From CAZRGZ01 sp964599775 (GTDB lineage Bacteria > Patescibacteriota > Saccharimonadia > Saccharimonadales > Saccharimonadaceae), in contig CAZRGZ010000004.1 of the NCBI GenBank assembly GCA_964599775.1, forward strand, positions 20,062 to 84,061: 64,000 bases of DNA, written 5' to 3'. Of this stretch, positions 49,662 through 58,162 are shown piece by piece. A model generated the notes under the pieces. That model made no database searches and was not told where the DNA came from. It was given only the letters and a program-made list of their open reading frames with translations. Position 1 is the stretch's first letter, and the number at the start of each line of letters is the position of its first letter. Both the position numbers and the translations under genes were made by a program.

Positions 49662-49842
49662 ATTGCCCAGGCATTGACCGAACGTGAAGACTTAGCAAAA
49701 CGACTTGCTGATCATAATATCCGCTATATTCTGCTTGCGACCGATATCAGTGATACGACTTTTAGTCAACTATCCGAAGTGGAGAACATAAAAACAGTAA
49801 GAAGGGGGGGGAACATTGACGCTATATGAAATTGTAAAGTAG
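49647..49842 (+). pseudogene. C-terminal fragment of a membrane glycosyltransferase-like protein
   Basis: From about 49647 the plus strand reads AAAHIAQALTEREDLAKRLA, then HNIRYILLATDIS. After a G8 run (49804-49811) the frame ends NIDAI*; one G fewer would give GGTLTLYEIVK and TAG 49840-49842. This looks like the periplasmic C-terminus of polytopic sugar transferases, where such a beta-strand pair precedes the end. No 5' part of the gene is present. It abuts the truncated aldo-keto reductase. Confidence 0.45.
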
Positions 49843-49935
49843 TTTTAATGACAACGAATTAGTGAAAAAAATGACGAATACGTCGTCCAGGGTATACCCT
49901 GGAAAGAGTGAATAAACATAAGCGAGGGAACTATT

Positions 49936-50229
49936 ATGAAAAGCATTACCCAATCGCTCTTAGATAAGAAAGCGGTATCAGGAAAGCTCATCTCTGGAGC
50001 AGTATTAGCGGTAGCCATGGTGCTATTTAGTGCGGGCATGGCAAGTGCGATGCACGATAAGCCATCGAAAGAGGACTGTGCACAGAACGGCTACAAGAAC
50101 TATGGCCAATGTGTCAGCAATTTTGCACGTGACAATGGCAATGGCGGCGGTAACGGCTACGGTGGTGGTAACACAACCATCAACGTTGGCGGCGACTTGA
50201 TCGTCGTTATCATTAACTACTTCTTTTAG
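49936..50229 (+). CDS. Small secreted protein with Cys motif and hydrophobic C-terminus
   Basis: 97 residues. GAGGGA precedes the ATG. Signal peptide LISGAVLAVAMVLFSAGMASA with cleavage near residue 38. The mature chain has EDCAQNGYKNYGQCVSNFAR, a C-x8-C motif common in small secreted bacterial proteins that end in a Gly-rich region. Then GNGGGNGYGGGN and a final strand INVGGDLIVVIINYFF, almost all hydrophobic, which could insert into a membrane or polymerise. Function unknown. A good terminator follows. Confidence 0.65.
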   Translation: MKSITQSLLDKKAVSGKLISGAVLAVAMVLFSAGMASAMHDKPSKEDCAQNGYKNYGQCVSNFARDNGNGGGNGYGGGNTTINVGGDLIVVIINYFF

Positions 50230-50248
50230 TAGTTAATATATAGCCTTG

Positions 50249-50277
50249 AAAAAGAGTCCCTTCAGGGGCTCTTTTTT
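50249..50277 (+). terminator. Terminator after the small secreted protein
   Basis: 12-bp stem AAAAAGAGTCCC/GGGGCTCTTTTT (one G-T) with TTCA loop and T6 tail. Confidence 0.88.
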
Positions 50278-50296
50278 GGATACGATAGGACGCGCC

Positions 50297-50503
50297 TTAA
50301 ATGGATAAATTTATAAAAATATCTCTGATGAAGTCTTTCACTTTCCCATCAAAAAATAATCTTATACCTAGGAGTAGTATTATAGTTCCTGGCAAAACTA
50401 TATAGAATAAAGCTAAGATTTGTCCGCCTAAAAGCAAATATACTCCTAATCCGGTAAGGGCTAGACCAAAAAGTGATGTTGTTACAGCTAAAGCTATTTT
50501 CAT
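50297..50503 (-). CDS. Small two-helix membrane protein
   Basis: 68 residues from ATG 50503 (the longer frame adds 13 residues that overlap the next gene). Two helices (ALAVTTSLFGLALTGLGVYL and LALFYIVLPGTIILLLGI) and a short charged tail (DGKVKDFIRDIF). Lies 19 nt downstream of the next leftward gene (50523) and is likely co-transcribed with it. No family recognised. Confidence 0.5.
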   Translation of the reverse strand: MKIALAVTTSLFGLALTGLGVYLLLGGQILALFYIVLPGTIILLLGIRLFFDGKVKDFIRDIFINLSI

Positions 50504-50522
50504 TAAAAGTTGGTTTCTTAAT

Positions 50523-51062
50523 TTACATATGTGAGAGATCATCCGCTGTAAGACTACCTGTTAGGAACTTTTCTGTGAGATCAATAGGTACACCATAGGC
50601 ATAGAGAGGAATTTGCTTTTGAGGAGGAAAATGCAATGTTGCACCGTGGCCTTTTATAAAGGCTTGAAACTCAGTATCGAGTTCACATTGTTCAAAAGCT
50701 GATGGGAGATTTGTGGTAGGCGGAAAAAGATTTGTTGAATGGTCAAACTGTACACCTTTTAGGTTGCTTTGAAAGGCAAAAAACATCCCATAGCTCTCAT
50801 GTAAGTCAAGGTTTCTCGCGTCACATTTCCATAAGGACACAGGGAAAAACTTTTTACCTCGAAAACTAGCATTTGTTAGATTACAGTTATAAAAGCAAAG
50901 AAAACTTGACGGTATATCGCCAAGCTGGGTATCGGAAAGATCTAGGTCTTTTATATAAAATATTGACCCTTCTTGGCTGAAGGTATAGCGTATATAACGA
51001 AATGAATCCCAATCTTGTGTTCGGAGAGCTTGGTATAGTTTTTGGGTCCATTCATTGTTCAT
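50523..51062 (-). CDS. Pentapeptide-like repeat protein, function unknown
   Basis: 179 residues, soluble. The middle (IKDLDLSDTQLGDIPSSFLC, CNLTNASFRGKKF, CDARNLDLHES) shows loose A(D/N)LXX-type spacing, which suggests a right-handed beta helix of pentapeptide repeats, though irregular. The C-terminal part is rich in Pro and aromatic residues. Co-directional with a two-helix membrane protein gene downstream. A pairing of toxin-like and immunity-like products is possible but unsupported beyond gene order. Confidence 0.5.
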   Translation of the reverse strand: MNNEWTQKLYQALRTQDWDSFRYIRYTFSQEGSIFYIKDLDLSDTQLGDIPSSFLCFYNCNLTNASFRGKKFFPVSLWKCDARNLDLHESYGMFFAFQSNLKGVQFDHSTNLFPPTTNLPSAFEQCELDTEFQAFIKGHGATLHFPPQKQIPLYAYGVPIDLTEKFLTGSLTADDLSHM

Positions 51063-51087
51063 AATTTTAGTATACTATGTTGGGGGC

Positions 51088-51116
51088 GGGCCCTCCAGCG
51101 TTATGCTGGAGGGCCC
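51088..51116 (-). terminator. Terminator of the CxC GC-rich gene
   Basis: Perfect 12-bp stem GGGCCCTCCAGC/GCTGGAGGGCCC with GTTAT loop. It lies 15 nt after the stop of the leftward gene. Confidence 0.85.
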
Positions 51117-51130
51117 CGAGGACGTGGGTA

Positions 51131-51421
51131 TTACTTCCAGTCCTTGTTCGCTTTGGTGTCAGCGAACGTGTCGTCCTCGTTGTAGACGGCGGTGGCCTTG
51201 TTGCCCTGGTCATCCTGTTGAGACAGGAAGTAGCCCTGACCCTTGACGTTCGGGTCATTGGCGGCGTCGACCGTGTAGGTCGTGTCGCCCTCCTGCCACC
51301 GACCATCTTCGTAGGTCGGCTTCGGCGGCTCCAGGGAAGTACCCGGCCACCTCTCGTCGCAGGTGGCGCACGGGCAGCTCGGCCCGTGCTTGCCGTTGAA
51401 GCTTCTACGCTTCCGCACCAT
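51131..51421 (-). CDS. GC-rich gene: 96-residue protein with CxCxxC motif
   Basis: ATG with AAGGGTG 8 nt upstream and promoter TTGACA-17-TATTCT further back. The N-terminal third is basic and contains HGPSCPCATCDERWPG, a likely zinc or metal site. The remainder is hydrophilic (YEDGRWQEGDTTYTVDAAND) with no helix or signal peptide. No family recognised. Strong GC bias and private terminator, as for the other cassettes. Confidence 0.6.
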   Translation of the reverse strand: MVRKRRSFNGKHGPSCPCATCDERWPGTSLEPPKPTYEDGRWQEGDTTYTVDAANDPNVKGQGYFLSQQDDQGNKATAVYNEDDTFADTKANKDWK

Positions 51422-51618
51422 TGGTGCATCACCCTTTCGGTTGACGGATCACCAGCAGCGTAAGAATGCCGCTAGCTCAAATACAGAATATGTACATATC
51501 GATTATTTGTCAATACTTTTTGCAAAAAAGTAAAATTTAAATCTTAACCACAATATCTGATATAGCATTCAAGATATCGCGTGCTGCCAAGGGGAACTCT
51601 TTGTTACCGAATGGTTCC

Positions 51619-52959
51619 CTATGGTAGCATTGCCCGCAGGTCATCGCTAGCAGTAGGGAAGGCAAAAATAGGTGCTTTTAGCTGTTCGATGGTCAACCCG
51701 GTTTCAATTGCTAAGCTAAAAATATTTATAAGCTCGGCTGCGCTATCGCCCATAAGATGCGCACCAAGAATTTTCCCCGTGTGGCGCTCAACAAGGATTT
51801 TACTCATTGTAAAAGGCTGGTTTAAGCGTTTGCTATCGAACCAATCGCTAAGGTCTTTTGTAGTGACTTCAAAATCCAGGCCTTTTTCGTGCGCTTCATG
51901 CTCGAGATAACCCACTTTTGCAACTGGCGGCGAGGTAAAAACAACGCTAGGGGTTGAAAAGTAATCTGGTTGGGGTTGCGGATCTTCCAGGAGCGTATTA
52001 GCTGCAATGGCACCTTGCCGCTTGGAAACTGGTGAAAGTTGCGGGCCTGCGTTGGCAACATCACCGGCAGCAGTAATGCGAGGATTACTTGGGCTACGCA
52101 TGAAATTATCCACAATAATACCGCGCCGCTTGTCGTAGTCGATATTTGCGGCTTCTAAATCCATGTTGCTAATGGATGGGACGCGCCCCGCACCATGTAC
52201 TACCAAATCGGCAACATATTTTTCATCATTGGCAGCGGTAACAACGTATTTTTCACCCTCTTTGGTAATAGTTTTGGCGGCCGCATTTAACACCACTTCT
52301 ATGCCAAGTTCACGCGAAGCATCGCATAGTGCCGCGACTATATCGGCGTCGAATTGCGCGAGTGGATGGTCATCGGCGTGCAGTATAGCAACTTTGGCGC
52401 CGCAAATTGCCGCCACGTGGGCAAACTCAAATGAGATATAGCCAGCACCCACGAAAATAATTCGCTGGGGGAGCTCTGGAAGATCGAGAAATGCATCGCT
52501 GTCAATCAAGTGCTCGAAGCCTTCAATCGGTAACTTGGCTGGTTCTAGACCTGTGGCAATATGAATATGTTCGGCTTGCAGCTGCTCACCATCTAGCTCA
52601 AGAGTAGTGTCGTTTACAAAAGCAGGCGAGCCACTATAGACCTCAACGCCGGCTTTCTCTAAACCTTCTACGGTATCAGGTGGAACGGGCTCGGTGAAAC
52701 TACGTTTAAAGGCGATTAGTTTACGCCAATTAATAATACTAGGTGAGAGCACATCAACTTCGTTCAGTCGTCGAGTCATATCGGCAATATGAGCGGTGCC
52801 GCTGAGTACTTTCTTTGGTATGCAGCCACGCACCGAGCAGGTCCCACCGAATGGCTCGCGGTCAATTGCTGCTACCTTCCAGCCAGCTTCACGGCAACGG
52901 ATGGCAACTTGATAGCCAGCGCCGCCCGTGCCAATAACTATAAGGTCGTACTTTGTCAT
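51619..52959 (-). CDS. FAD-dependent disulfide oxidoreductase-like protein
   Basis: 446 residues, two-dinucleotide-fold protein of the glutathione/mercuric reductase type. FAD site GTGGAGYQVA near 10-19; redox disulfide GGTCSVRGCIPKK near 38-50 (consensus GGTCxxxGCxPSK); second Rossmann IIFVGAGYISFEFA near 158-171; FAD-contact AAGDVANA near 300. The C-terminal interface reads FAFPTASDDL where most family members have H(P)T-x-x-E; the general acid His is Phe and the Glu is Asp. Thiol reduction may be weak or the substrate different. NADPH- or NADH-dependent reduction of small disulfides is the usual role. Confidence 0.83.
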   Translation of the reverse strand: MTKYDLIVIGTGGAGYQVAIRCREAGWKVAAIDREPFGGTCSVRGCIPKKVLSGTAHIADMTRRLNEVDVLSPSIINWRKLIAFKRSFTEPVPPDTVEGLEKAGVEVYSGSPAFVNDTTLELDGEQLQAEHIHIATGLEPAKLPIEGFEHLIDSDAFLDLPELPQRIIFVGAGYISFEFAHVAAICGAKVAILHADDHPLAQFDADIVAALCDASRELGIEVVLNAAAKTITKEGEKYVVTAANDEKYVADLVVHGAGRVPSISNMDLEAANIDYDKRRGIIVDNFMRSPSNPRITAAGDVANAGPQLSPVSKRQGAIAANTLLEDPQPQPDYFSTPSVVFTSPPVAKVGYLEHEAHEKGLDFEVTTKDLSDWFDSKRLNQPFTMSKILVERHTGKILGAHLMGDSAAELINIFSLAIETGLTIEQLKAPIFAFPTASDDLRAMLP

Positions 52960-53031
52960 ATATTTCCCCGCTTATGTCTACAGTGTAACAAAATACTTAC
53001 GCTTCTGGCTACTTCATGTTAAGCTAGAATT

Positions 53032-53523
53032 ATGACACGGCGACCAATGATTATTATATTAAGTATCGTCGTTATTCTTGTTGTATCGACGGTAGTAGCG
53101 GCGATGTGGTATGCGACCAAACCGCAGCCTATGGAAGACCCCGCGCCTATTCCTGAAGTAGAAGAGCCACTGGGCGATGAAGCAACACCCCAACCAATTT
53201 TTGAGCAGCATATGTTCGATAATATTAAGTCACCGCATTATGTGTCGAGCACTCCAGCCAATAACACCCTTTTGACTGAGCCTCCTACAGAGGTAAATAT
53301 TGCATTCGATTTTGACCTTGCAGGTGAGTCTACAATCACAGTGACGCGTGATGGTGAAAACGTTACTCGTGGTGGCTCAACAATTGCCGGGGACGCAAGG
53401 AGCATGCGAGTGCCCATTGATGCGGACAAAACAGGTAACTATGCAGTGAAGTATACTGCTTGCTGGCCGGATGAGAGCTGCCACGAGGGAAGCTTTGGTT
53501 TTTCAGTAAAACTGGAAGGATAG
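53032..53523 (+). CDS. CopC-domain protein with N-terminal anchor
   Basis: 163 residues. One N-terminal helix (MIIILSIVVILVVSTVVAAM), then a Pro/Glu-rich linker and a CopC-like immunoglobulin fold: SPHYVSSTPANNTLLTEPP (the first strand with the His), FDFDLAGESTITVT, YAVKYTACWPDESCHEGSF (late His, two Cys). CopC proteins bind copper outside the membrane in copper resistance or uptake. It is anchored, not free. No CopD partner lies nearby, so copper handling is an inference from the fold. Confidence 0.78.
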   Translation: MTRRPMIIILSIVVILVVSTVVAAMWYATKPQPMEDPAPIPEVEEPLGDEATPQPIFEQHMFDNIKSPHYVSSTPANNTLLTEPPTEVNIAFDFDLAGESTITVTRDGENVTRGGSTIAGDARSMRVPIDADKTGNYAVKYTACWPDESCHEGSFGFSVKLEG

Positions 53524-53625
53524 TCGCCAAGAAACAGCTATATTGTTTGTGAGTGCTGGTACATGGTATACGAGTAATAAATAGGTTATAATACCCGGTT
53601 ATAGCCTGTAAAACGAAAGAAAAAT

Positions 53626-54900
53626 ATGCAACAAGCACTTCGCCGTCTTTTAAGTGCGCAAGATTTACTAAAAGTTATTACATCGCAGTCGCTTTCCACT
53701 TTGGCGAACCAAATTGTTGCTTTTGTGATCCCATGGCTGGTATTGGCACATACCGGGAGCGCTTTTAATGCTGGGGTAGTAGCTTTTGCTGCTGGCACGG
53801 CGCAGGTAATAGGTACCCTTTTTGGCGGCATTATTATTGATCGCATTGGCGGACGAGTGACTTCTATTGCTTCAGATATTTTAAGTTTTGGTACAATTCT
53901 TATTCTTCCAGTGGCACTGTATTTTGATTTTATACCGTTTTGGCTCATCCTCGTTACACATACGGCTGGGATTTTGTTTGATGGCCCTGGCATGGTTGCG
54001 AAAGACACTATGATACCTATCACTAGCAAGTACAATAAGGTGCCCCTGCTACGGGCAAGCAGTATACAAGAAGTATTGCAAGGCACCGCAATGTTTATAG
54101 GGCCAATGACCGCCGGGCTTTTAGTAGCGGCAATTACTGAAGGTGTAACGTTGTTGGTGGTTGCAGCGATATTTGTCCTTTGTGCACTGCTGATATTCCG
54201 GGTTAAAAAGCAAAAAATCGTACATGAACAGCCTATGACCATACGCCAGTCGTGGGCAGATATGCGTGAGGGTTTTGTGTTTTTGATGAAAGAGCCCTTG
54301 CTTGGGCCTTTGACTATTTTAGGTACTATTTTCGTGGGGCTTTTTATGCCGCTGGCGACTATTAATTTTCCCAGCCTGGTTCGTGTTTGCCGGGCAGAAC
54401 GCCGAAGCGCTCGGCATTTTTCTTGGGGCGCAAGCTCTGGGTGGGTTGCTTGGTGGTTTAGTATTTACGACGATTGCCACGAAAGTGTCTGGATACGTCT
54501 GGATGATCCTAAGTAATATTCTTTCCGCGATTTTCTTTGGGGCCATGCTTTTGTTGACCCCGGTTCGTGGTGGGCAGTGGCGTTTTCTTTCTTGGTAGGA
54601 ACCACAAGCGCCGGATTTTACCCGATTATGAGTACCGCGTATTATTCACGGACGCCTGAAAAACTATTTGGCCGGGTAAATGGCGCCTCCTGGGCGTTGT
54701 CGCTGGTGGCACTACCGGTGACCTCACTGTTATTCGGCTGGATTATTAACCTTACCTCGGCTACGATTGCACTCGGAATTGTAGTGGCAAGTAACGCGAT
54801 TTTAACTATAGTGGTGTGGTTGTACCCATCTATGAAACTACTTGATACGCGTGAGGCGGCCGTGAATGTCGTGAGGGACGAGGGTTTGGAAGTAAAGTAA
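53626..54900 (+). pseudogene. MFS transporter with two compensating frameshifts
   Basis: Three frames together read one MFS-type permease of about 420 residues. The first part (53626 to about 54380) has helices 1-7 with DRIGGRVTSIASDILSFGTI, the loop 2-3 motif. Frame two (about 54380-54570) has EALGIFLGAQALGGLLGGLV. Frame one then resumes with WWAVAFSFLVGTTSAG and YYSRTPEKLFGRVNGASWAL to TAA. The first change fits one extra base near 54380; the second fits one T missing from a T4 run at about 54548-54551. If these are base errors the gene is intact; otherwise it is dead. Macrolide-efflux-like MFS proteins are the nearest type. Confidence 0.78.
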
Positions 54901-54941
54901 AACGGTTTTGTTTTGTTTCATCGAGCTATATAATAAACTAT

Positions 54942-55211
54942 ATGGCGGATAAAAAATCACAAGAAGAGCTCATGCTCGAAATCGAAAAAGCAAAAGATTT
55001 AGTCGAAATTGGTGCCATATATTTGCACTACAAAAAAGGCGATAGGTATTTGGTTACCGATATTGCTATCAATGGAGAAACTGGCGAGGCTACCATTGTA
55101 TATGAGGCGCAGTATGGGGATAAACTCCATTTCACACGGGCGCTGACCAGCTGGCTAGAAGAAGTCGAGACAGAAGCTGGCTTTACACATCGGTTTATAC
55201 GGGAATACTAA
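54942..55211 (+). CDS. DUF1653-like small protein
   Basis: 89 residues. The core GAIYLHYKKGDRYLVTDIAI, then GETGEATIVYEAQYGDK, is the YRHYKGG-like beta barrel of DUF1653. The normal family pattern YxHYKGxxY is kept. N-terminal 15 residues form a charged helix. Function of the family is unknown. TATAAT at 54929-54934 is 7 nt before the ATG (leaderless). The HD hydrolase gene begins 1 nt after its stop. Confidence 0.75.
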   Translation: MADKKSQEELMLEIEKAKDLVEIGAIYLHYKKGDRYLVTDIAINGETGEATIVYEAQYGDKLHFTRALTSWLEEVETEAGFTHRFIREY

Positions 55212-55212
55212 A

Positions 55213-55839
55213 GTGTCACAAAAGCCAACACACGACCATATCGAAGAACTTCTGAAAAGAATCGTATTGCCTTTTTATCATATTAAACGTGATATGCCGT
55301 TACCACTCGGTGAGCGACGCTGGGAGAATGATGCTGAACATTCATGGTCAGTGGCATTTTTGTCTTGTGCTTTAGCCCCAGAGGTAGATCCTTCACTTGA
55401 TGTGGGTAAGGTGAGTCAATTGGCATTAGTGCATGATATCGTAGAAATATATGCCGGCGATACCTCAGTGTTTGCTGCAGAAGGTGAGCTGGCAAGCAAG
55501 TCGGAACGCGAAGCTGCGGCTATGGAGCGAATTAAGCAAGATTTTATACATTTTTCTTGGATAGTTTCTATGGTTCAAGAGTATGAAGAAAAAGCGACTG
55601 CTGAAGCAAAGTTTGTTTATGCTGTCGATAAATATATTGCACTCATGTACGATTATATTGATGAGGGCCAGCTCTTCCGCGAGCGCAAAATGACGTTAGA
55701 CACTTATCATAAAAGCCTCACTCACCACCGTCATAAAGCCCATTCACACTCTGAAATTGGCATTTATTACGACAAAGTGCGCGACTTGTTAAGTTCGCAT
55801 CCAGAGTTTTTCCACCAAGAAGAAGAGGCAGCTCTGTAA
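55213..55839 (+). CDS. HD-domain hydrolase, YfbR/HDDC2-like
   Basis: 208 residues. HD metal motifs: NDAEHSWSVAFL near 35-46 (first His), ALVHDIVEIYAGDT near 76-89 (HD pair plus Glu and Asp), and VYAVDKY near 136-142 (last Asp). 5'-deoxynucleotidases of this group remove phosphate from dNMPs, a nucleotide-pool role; specificity is an inference. GTG start directly follows the DUF1653 stop, so they are an operon. Confidence 0.83.
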   Translation: MSQKPTHDHIEELLKRIVLPFYHIKRDMPLPLGERRWENDAEHSWSVAFLSCALAPEVDPSLDVGKVSQLALVHDIVEIYAGDTSVFAAEGELASKSEREAAAMERIKQDFIHFSWIVSMVQEYEEKATAEAKFVYAVDKYIALMYDYIDEGQLFRERKMTLDTYHKSLTHHRHKAHSHSEIGIYYDKVRDLLSSHPEFFHQEEEAAL

Positions 55840-55890
55840 CGGTAAAATATGCTATACGCAGTGCATGCTTGACTGGAGGCGAAAAATCGT

Positions 55891-56556
55891 TTAGGCATGT
55901 GGGGGCGTGGTGTCAATCTGCCGGGTTTCGCGCTTACGGCAGAAGTGAGCATCTTTTTGGTCAATTTGGTACACCAGAATATGGCCAAATGGCATTTCGA
56001 CATTCGCAATTTCTTCTTCGTCAATTTCATCTAGGTGTTTTATAAGCGCACGAATAGAATTCCCGTGTGCGACAACGAGAATGTTCTCGCCACATTGCAA
56101 ACGTGGGAGGATTTCTTGATCGAAAAATGGTACAACCCGAGTATATACATCTTTTAATGTCTCGCCGCCTGGCACAGGGTAATCCCAGCCGCGGCGAATA
56201 CCATGAAAGGCCGCTTCGCCAATTTCATCTTTGACTTCCCATTTATTTTTGCCGGTCAGGTTACCGTAATCTCGTTCGTTTAATGCCTCGTGTTGTTTAC
56301 GGGCAGGCAATACTTTGCCATGACTCCGTAAAATGCCATCGAGTGTTTGCTGCGTGCGTTTCTGTTCGGAATGGTAGGCGACGTCAAAATCAATATCTTG
56401 CAAAATTTCGCCAATCTTTTGAGCTTCCGCGTGGCCTTTTTCAGTTAAATCAACATTGGTCAGGCCGGTCCATTTGCCAAGGAGATTCCATTCTGATTCA
56501 GTATGCCGACTGATGACAAGAAGGCCTTTTTTATCGTCTATTTCCATAGTTTTCAT
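55891..56556 (-). CDS. gpmA: 2,3-bisphosphoglycerate-dependent phosphoglycerate mutase
   Basis: 221 residues, glycolysis step 3-PG to 2-PG. Catalytic His in SRHTESEWNLLGKWTGLTNV (residues 17-36; usually RHGES/Q, here RHTES). EKRTQQTLDG and LNERDYGNLTGKNK are the substrate-binding stretches; the second His is VVAHGNS near 163. The GpmA-type loop GWDYPVPGGETLKDV supports the dPGM subgroup. It is divergent from eno; the other glycolytic genes in this window are on the plus strand to the right. Confidence 0.9.
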   Translation of the reverse strand: MKTMEIDDKKGLLVISRHTESEWNLLGKWTGLTNVDLTEKGHAEAQKIGEILQDIDFDVAYHSEQKRTQQTLDGILRSHGKVLPARKQHEALNERDYGNLTGKNKWEVKDEIGEAAFHGIRRGWDYPVPGGETLKDVYTRVVPFFDQEILPRLQCGENILVVAHGNSIRALIKHLDEIDEEEIANVEMPFGHILVYQIDQKDAHFCRKRETRQIDTTPPHA

Positions 56557-56585
56557 TATACGCTTTAGCGGTGTATTATGAAACT

Positions 56586-57866
56586 ATGCAAGACTTTTAT
56601 ATTACCAAAATTATTGGACGACAAATTCTAGATTCACGCGGTAATCCGACGGTAGAAGCCGACGTGTACCTTGCTGGCGGCGCCATGGGGCGTGCAGCCG
56701 TGCCATCAGGGGCAAGCACTGGTGCAGGTGAGGCTCTAGAGCTGCGCGATGGTGGCAAAGCTTATGGCGGCAAGGGGGTACTGCAAGCCGTCGCAAATAT
56801 TAATGAAAAAATTGCTCAAGCACTGAATGGCCAGGATGCGCGCCAGCAAGAAGATCTGGATGAAGCCATGATTGCGCTCGATGGCACCGAGAATAAAGGG
56901 AAGTTAGGGGCAAATGCCATTCTAGCGGTAAGTTTGGCGGCCGCGAAGGCCGCGGCGTCACAGTCTGGCCTAGCACTGCATGAATACGTTGCTAAGTTAT
57001 CGGGTACAGAAAGTCAAACTTTACCGATGCCAATGATGAATATCATGAATGGTGGTAAACATGCCGCGGGTTCCAGCGATGTGCAGGAATACATGATTAT
57101 TCCTATAGGTGCCGAAACGTTTGCCGATGCGCTGCGTATGGGAACGGAAATCTTCCATAGTTTAGCCAAGGTGCTCAAAAGTGAAGGCTATGGCACGACT
57201 GTGGGCGATGAAGGTGGCTATGCACCACAGGTAAAAAACGGCAATCGTGAACCGCTCGAACTCATAGAAAAAGCCGTCGAACAAGCTGGCTACAAGCTTG
57301 GCCGTGATGTTGCATTGGCGCTTGATGTCGCTGCTAGTGAACTATACGAAAACGGTGAATATACATTGGCGACGGAAAATAAAAAGCCAACCGCGAGTGA
57401 GCTGATTGGCTGGTATAAAAATATTAGTCAGGAGTTTTCTATTGTCTCTATTGAAGACGGACTCGATGAAAACGATTGGGAAAATTGGATAGAGCTCACC
57501 ACACATCTTGGTGCAGACATCCAGTTAGTAGGGGATGACCTATTGGTCACTAATACAAAATTGCTTCAGCAAGCAATCGAGCAAAAAGCGGGCAATGCTA
57601 TTCTTATTAAACCGAATCAAATTGGCACACTCACAGAAACAATTGCGGCGGTAAAAATGGCGCAAAAAGCCGGCTGGAATACGGTCATGTCGCACCGTTC
57701 GGGCGAGACGGAAGACGTTACGATAGCGCACCTTGCTGTAGGGCTTAATACTGGGCAAATAAAAACTGGTTCACTATCGCGTACCGACCGTGTTGCCAAA
57801 TATAATGAACTTTTGCGCATCGCCGAGGCCCATCCCACACTGCGCTTGGCCCATCCTTTTAAATAG
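56586..57866 (+). CDS. eno: Enolase
   Basis: 426 residues; glycolysis step 2-PG to PEP. ATG 56586 gives the normal N-terminus (ITKIIGRQILDSRGNPTVEA). Conserved blocks: AVPSGASTGAGEALELRDGG, the acid-base Glu region TVGDEGGYAPQV, metal ligands LALDVAASE, SIEDGLDEND and LVGDDLLVTN, catalytic Lys in LIKPNQIGT, and MSHRSGETED. TATTAT (56574-56579) is 6 nt upstream, so leaderless. A strong terminator follows. The 296-nt gap to pyk also contains a 40-codon plus frame (ADILALLRAYPDVDAWLALT) that could be a gene remnant; unassigned. Confidence 0.96.
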   Translation: MQDFYITKIIGRQILDSRGNPTVEADVYLAGGAMGRAAVPSGASTGAGEALELRDGGKAYGGKGVLQAVANINEKIAQALNGQDARQQEDLDEAMIALDGTENKGKLGANAILAVSLAAAKAAASQSGLALHEYVAKLSGTESQTLPMPMMNIMNGGKHAAGSSDVQEYMIIPIGAETFADALRMGTEIFHSLAKVLKSEGYGTTVGDEGGYAPQVKNGNREPLELIEKAVEQAGYKLGRDVALALDVAASELYENGEYTLATENKKPTASELIGWYKNISQEFSIVSIEDGLDENDWENWIELTTHLGADIQLVGDDLLVTNTKLLQQAIEQKAGNAILIKPNQIGTLTETIAAVKMAQKAGWNTVMSHRSGETEDVTIAHLAVGLNTGQIKTGSLSRTDRVAKYNELLRIAEAHPTLRLAHPFK

Positions 57867-57879
57867 TGCGGTTGATTGC

Positions 57880-57914
57880 AACTAAAAATCCCCATAATTT
57901 GGGGATTTTTAGTT
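57880..57914 (+). terminator. Terminator after eno
   Basis: 15-bp perfect stem AACTAAAAATCCCCA/TGGGGATTTTTAGTT with TAATT loop. The stem itself supplies T5. Confidence 0.92.
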
Positions 57915-58162
57915 GCCGATATACTAGCGCTACTGCGTGCGTATCCGGATGTTGACGCCTGGCTAGCCCTTACGCCAAACGCGTGCATTGAACGCTTTTT
58001 CGGTGATATCTATTTTACTAAAGTGTTTCGAGAACTTTTGGCCCTCAAAAACCTGCTTTTATGGTACAGGAAATTGGTCATGGTTGCAAGAATATTAAGT
58101 TTTAACAGCTTGCATTACCTCAACGAAGCGCGCATACTATAGCTAAGGAGCTATTACAACAA

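Noticed and set aside
57876..58142. 88-aa ORF after eno
   Set aside because: Its start lies inside the terminator stem. The inner 40 codons look protein-like but match nothing; kept only as a note under eno.
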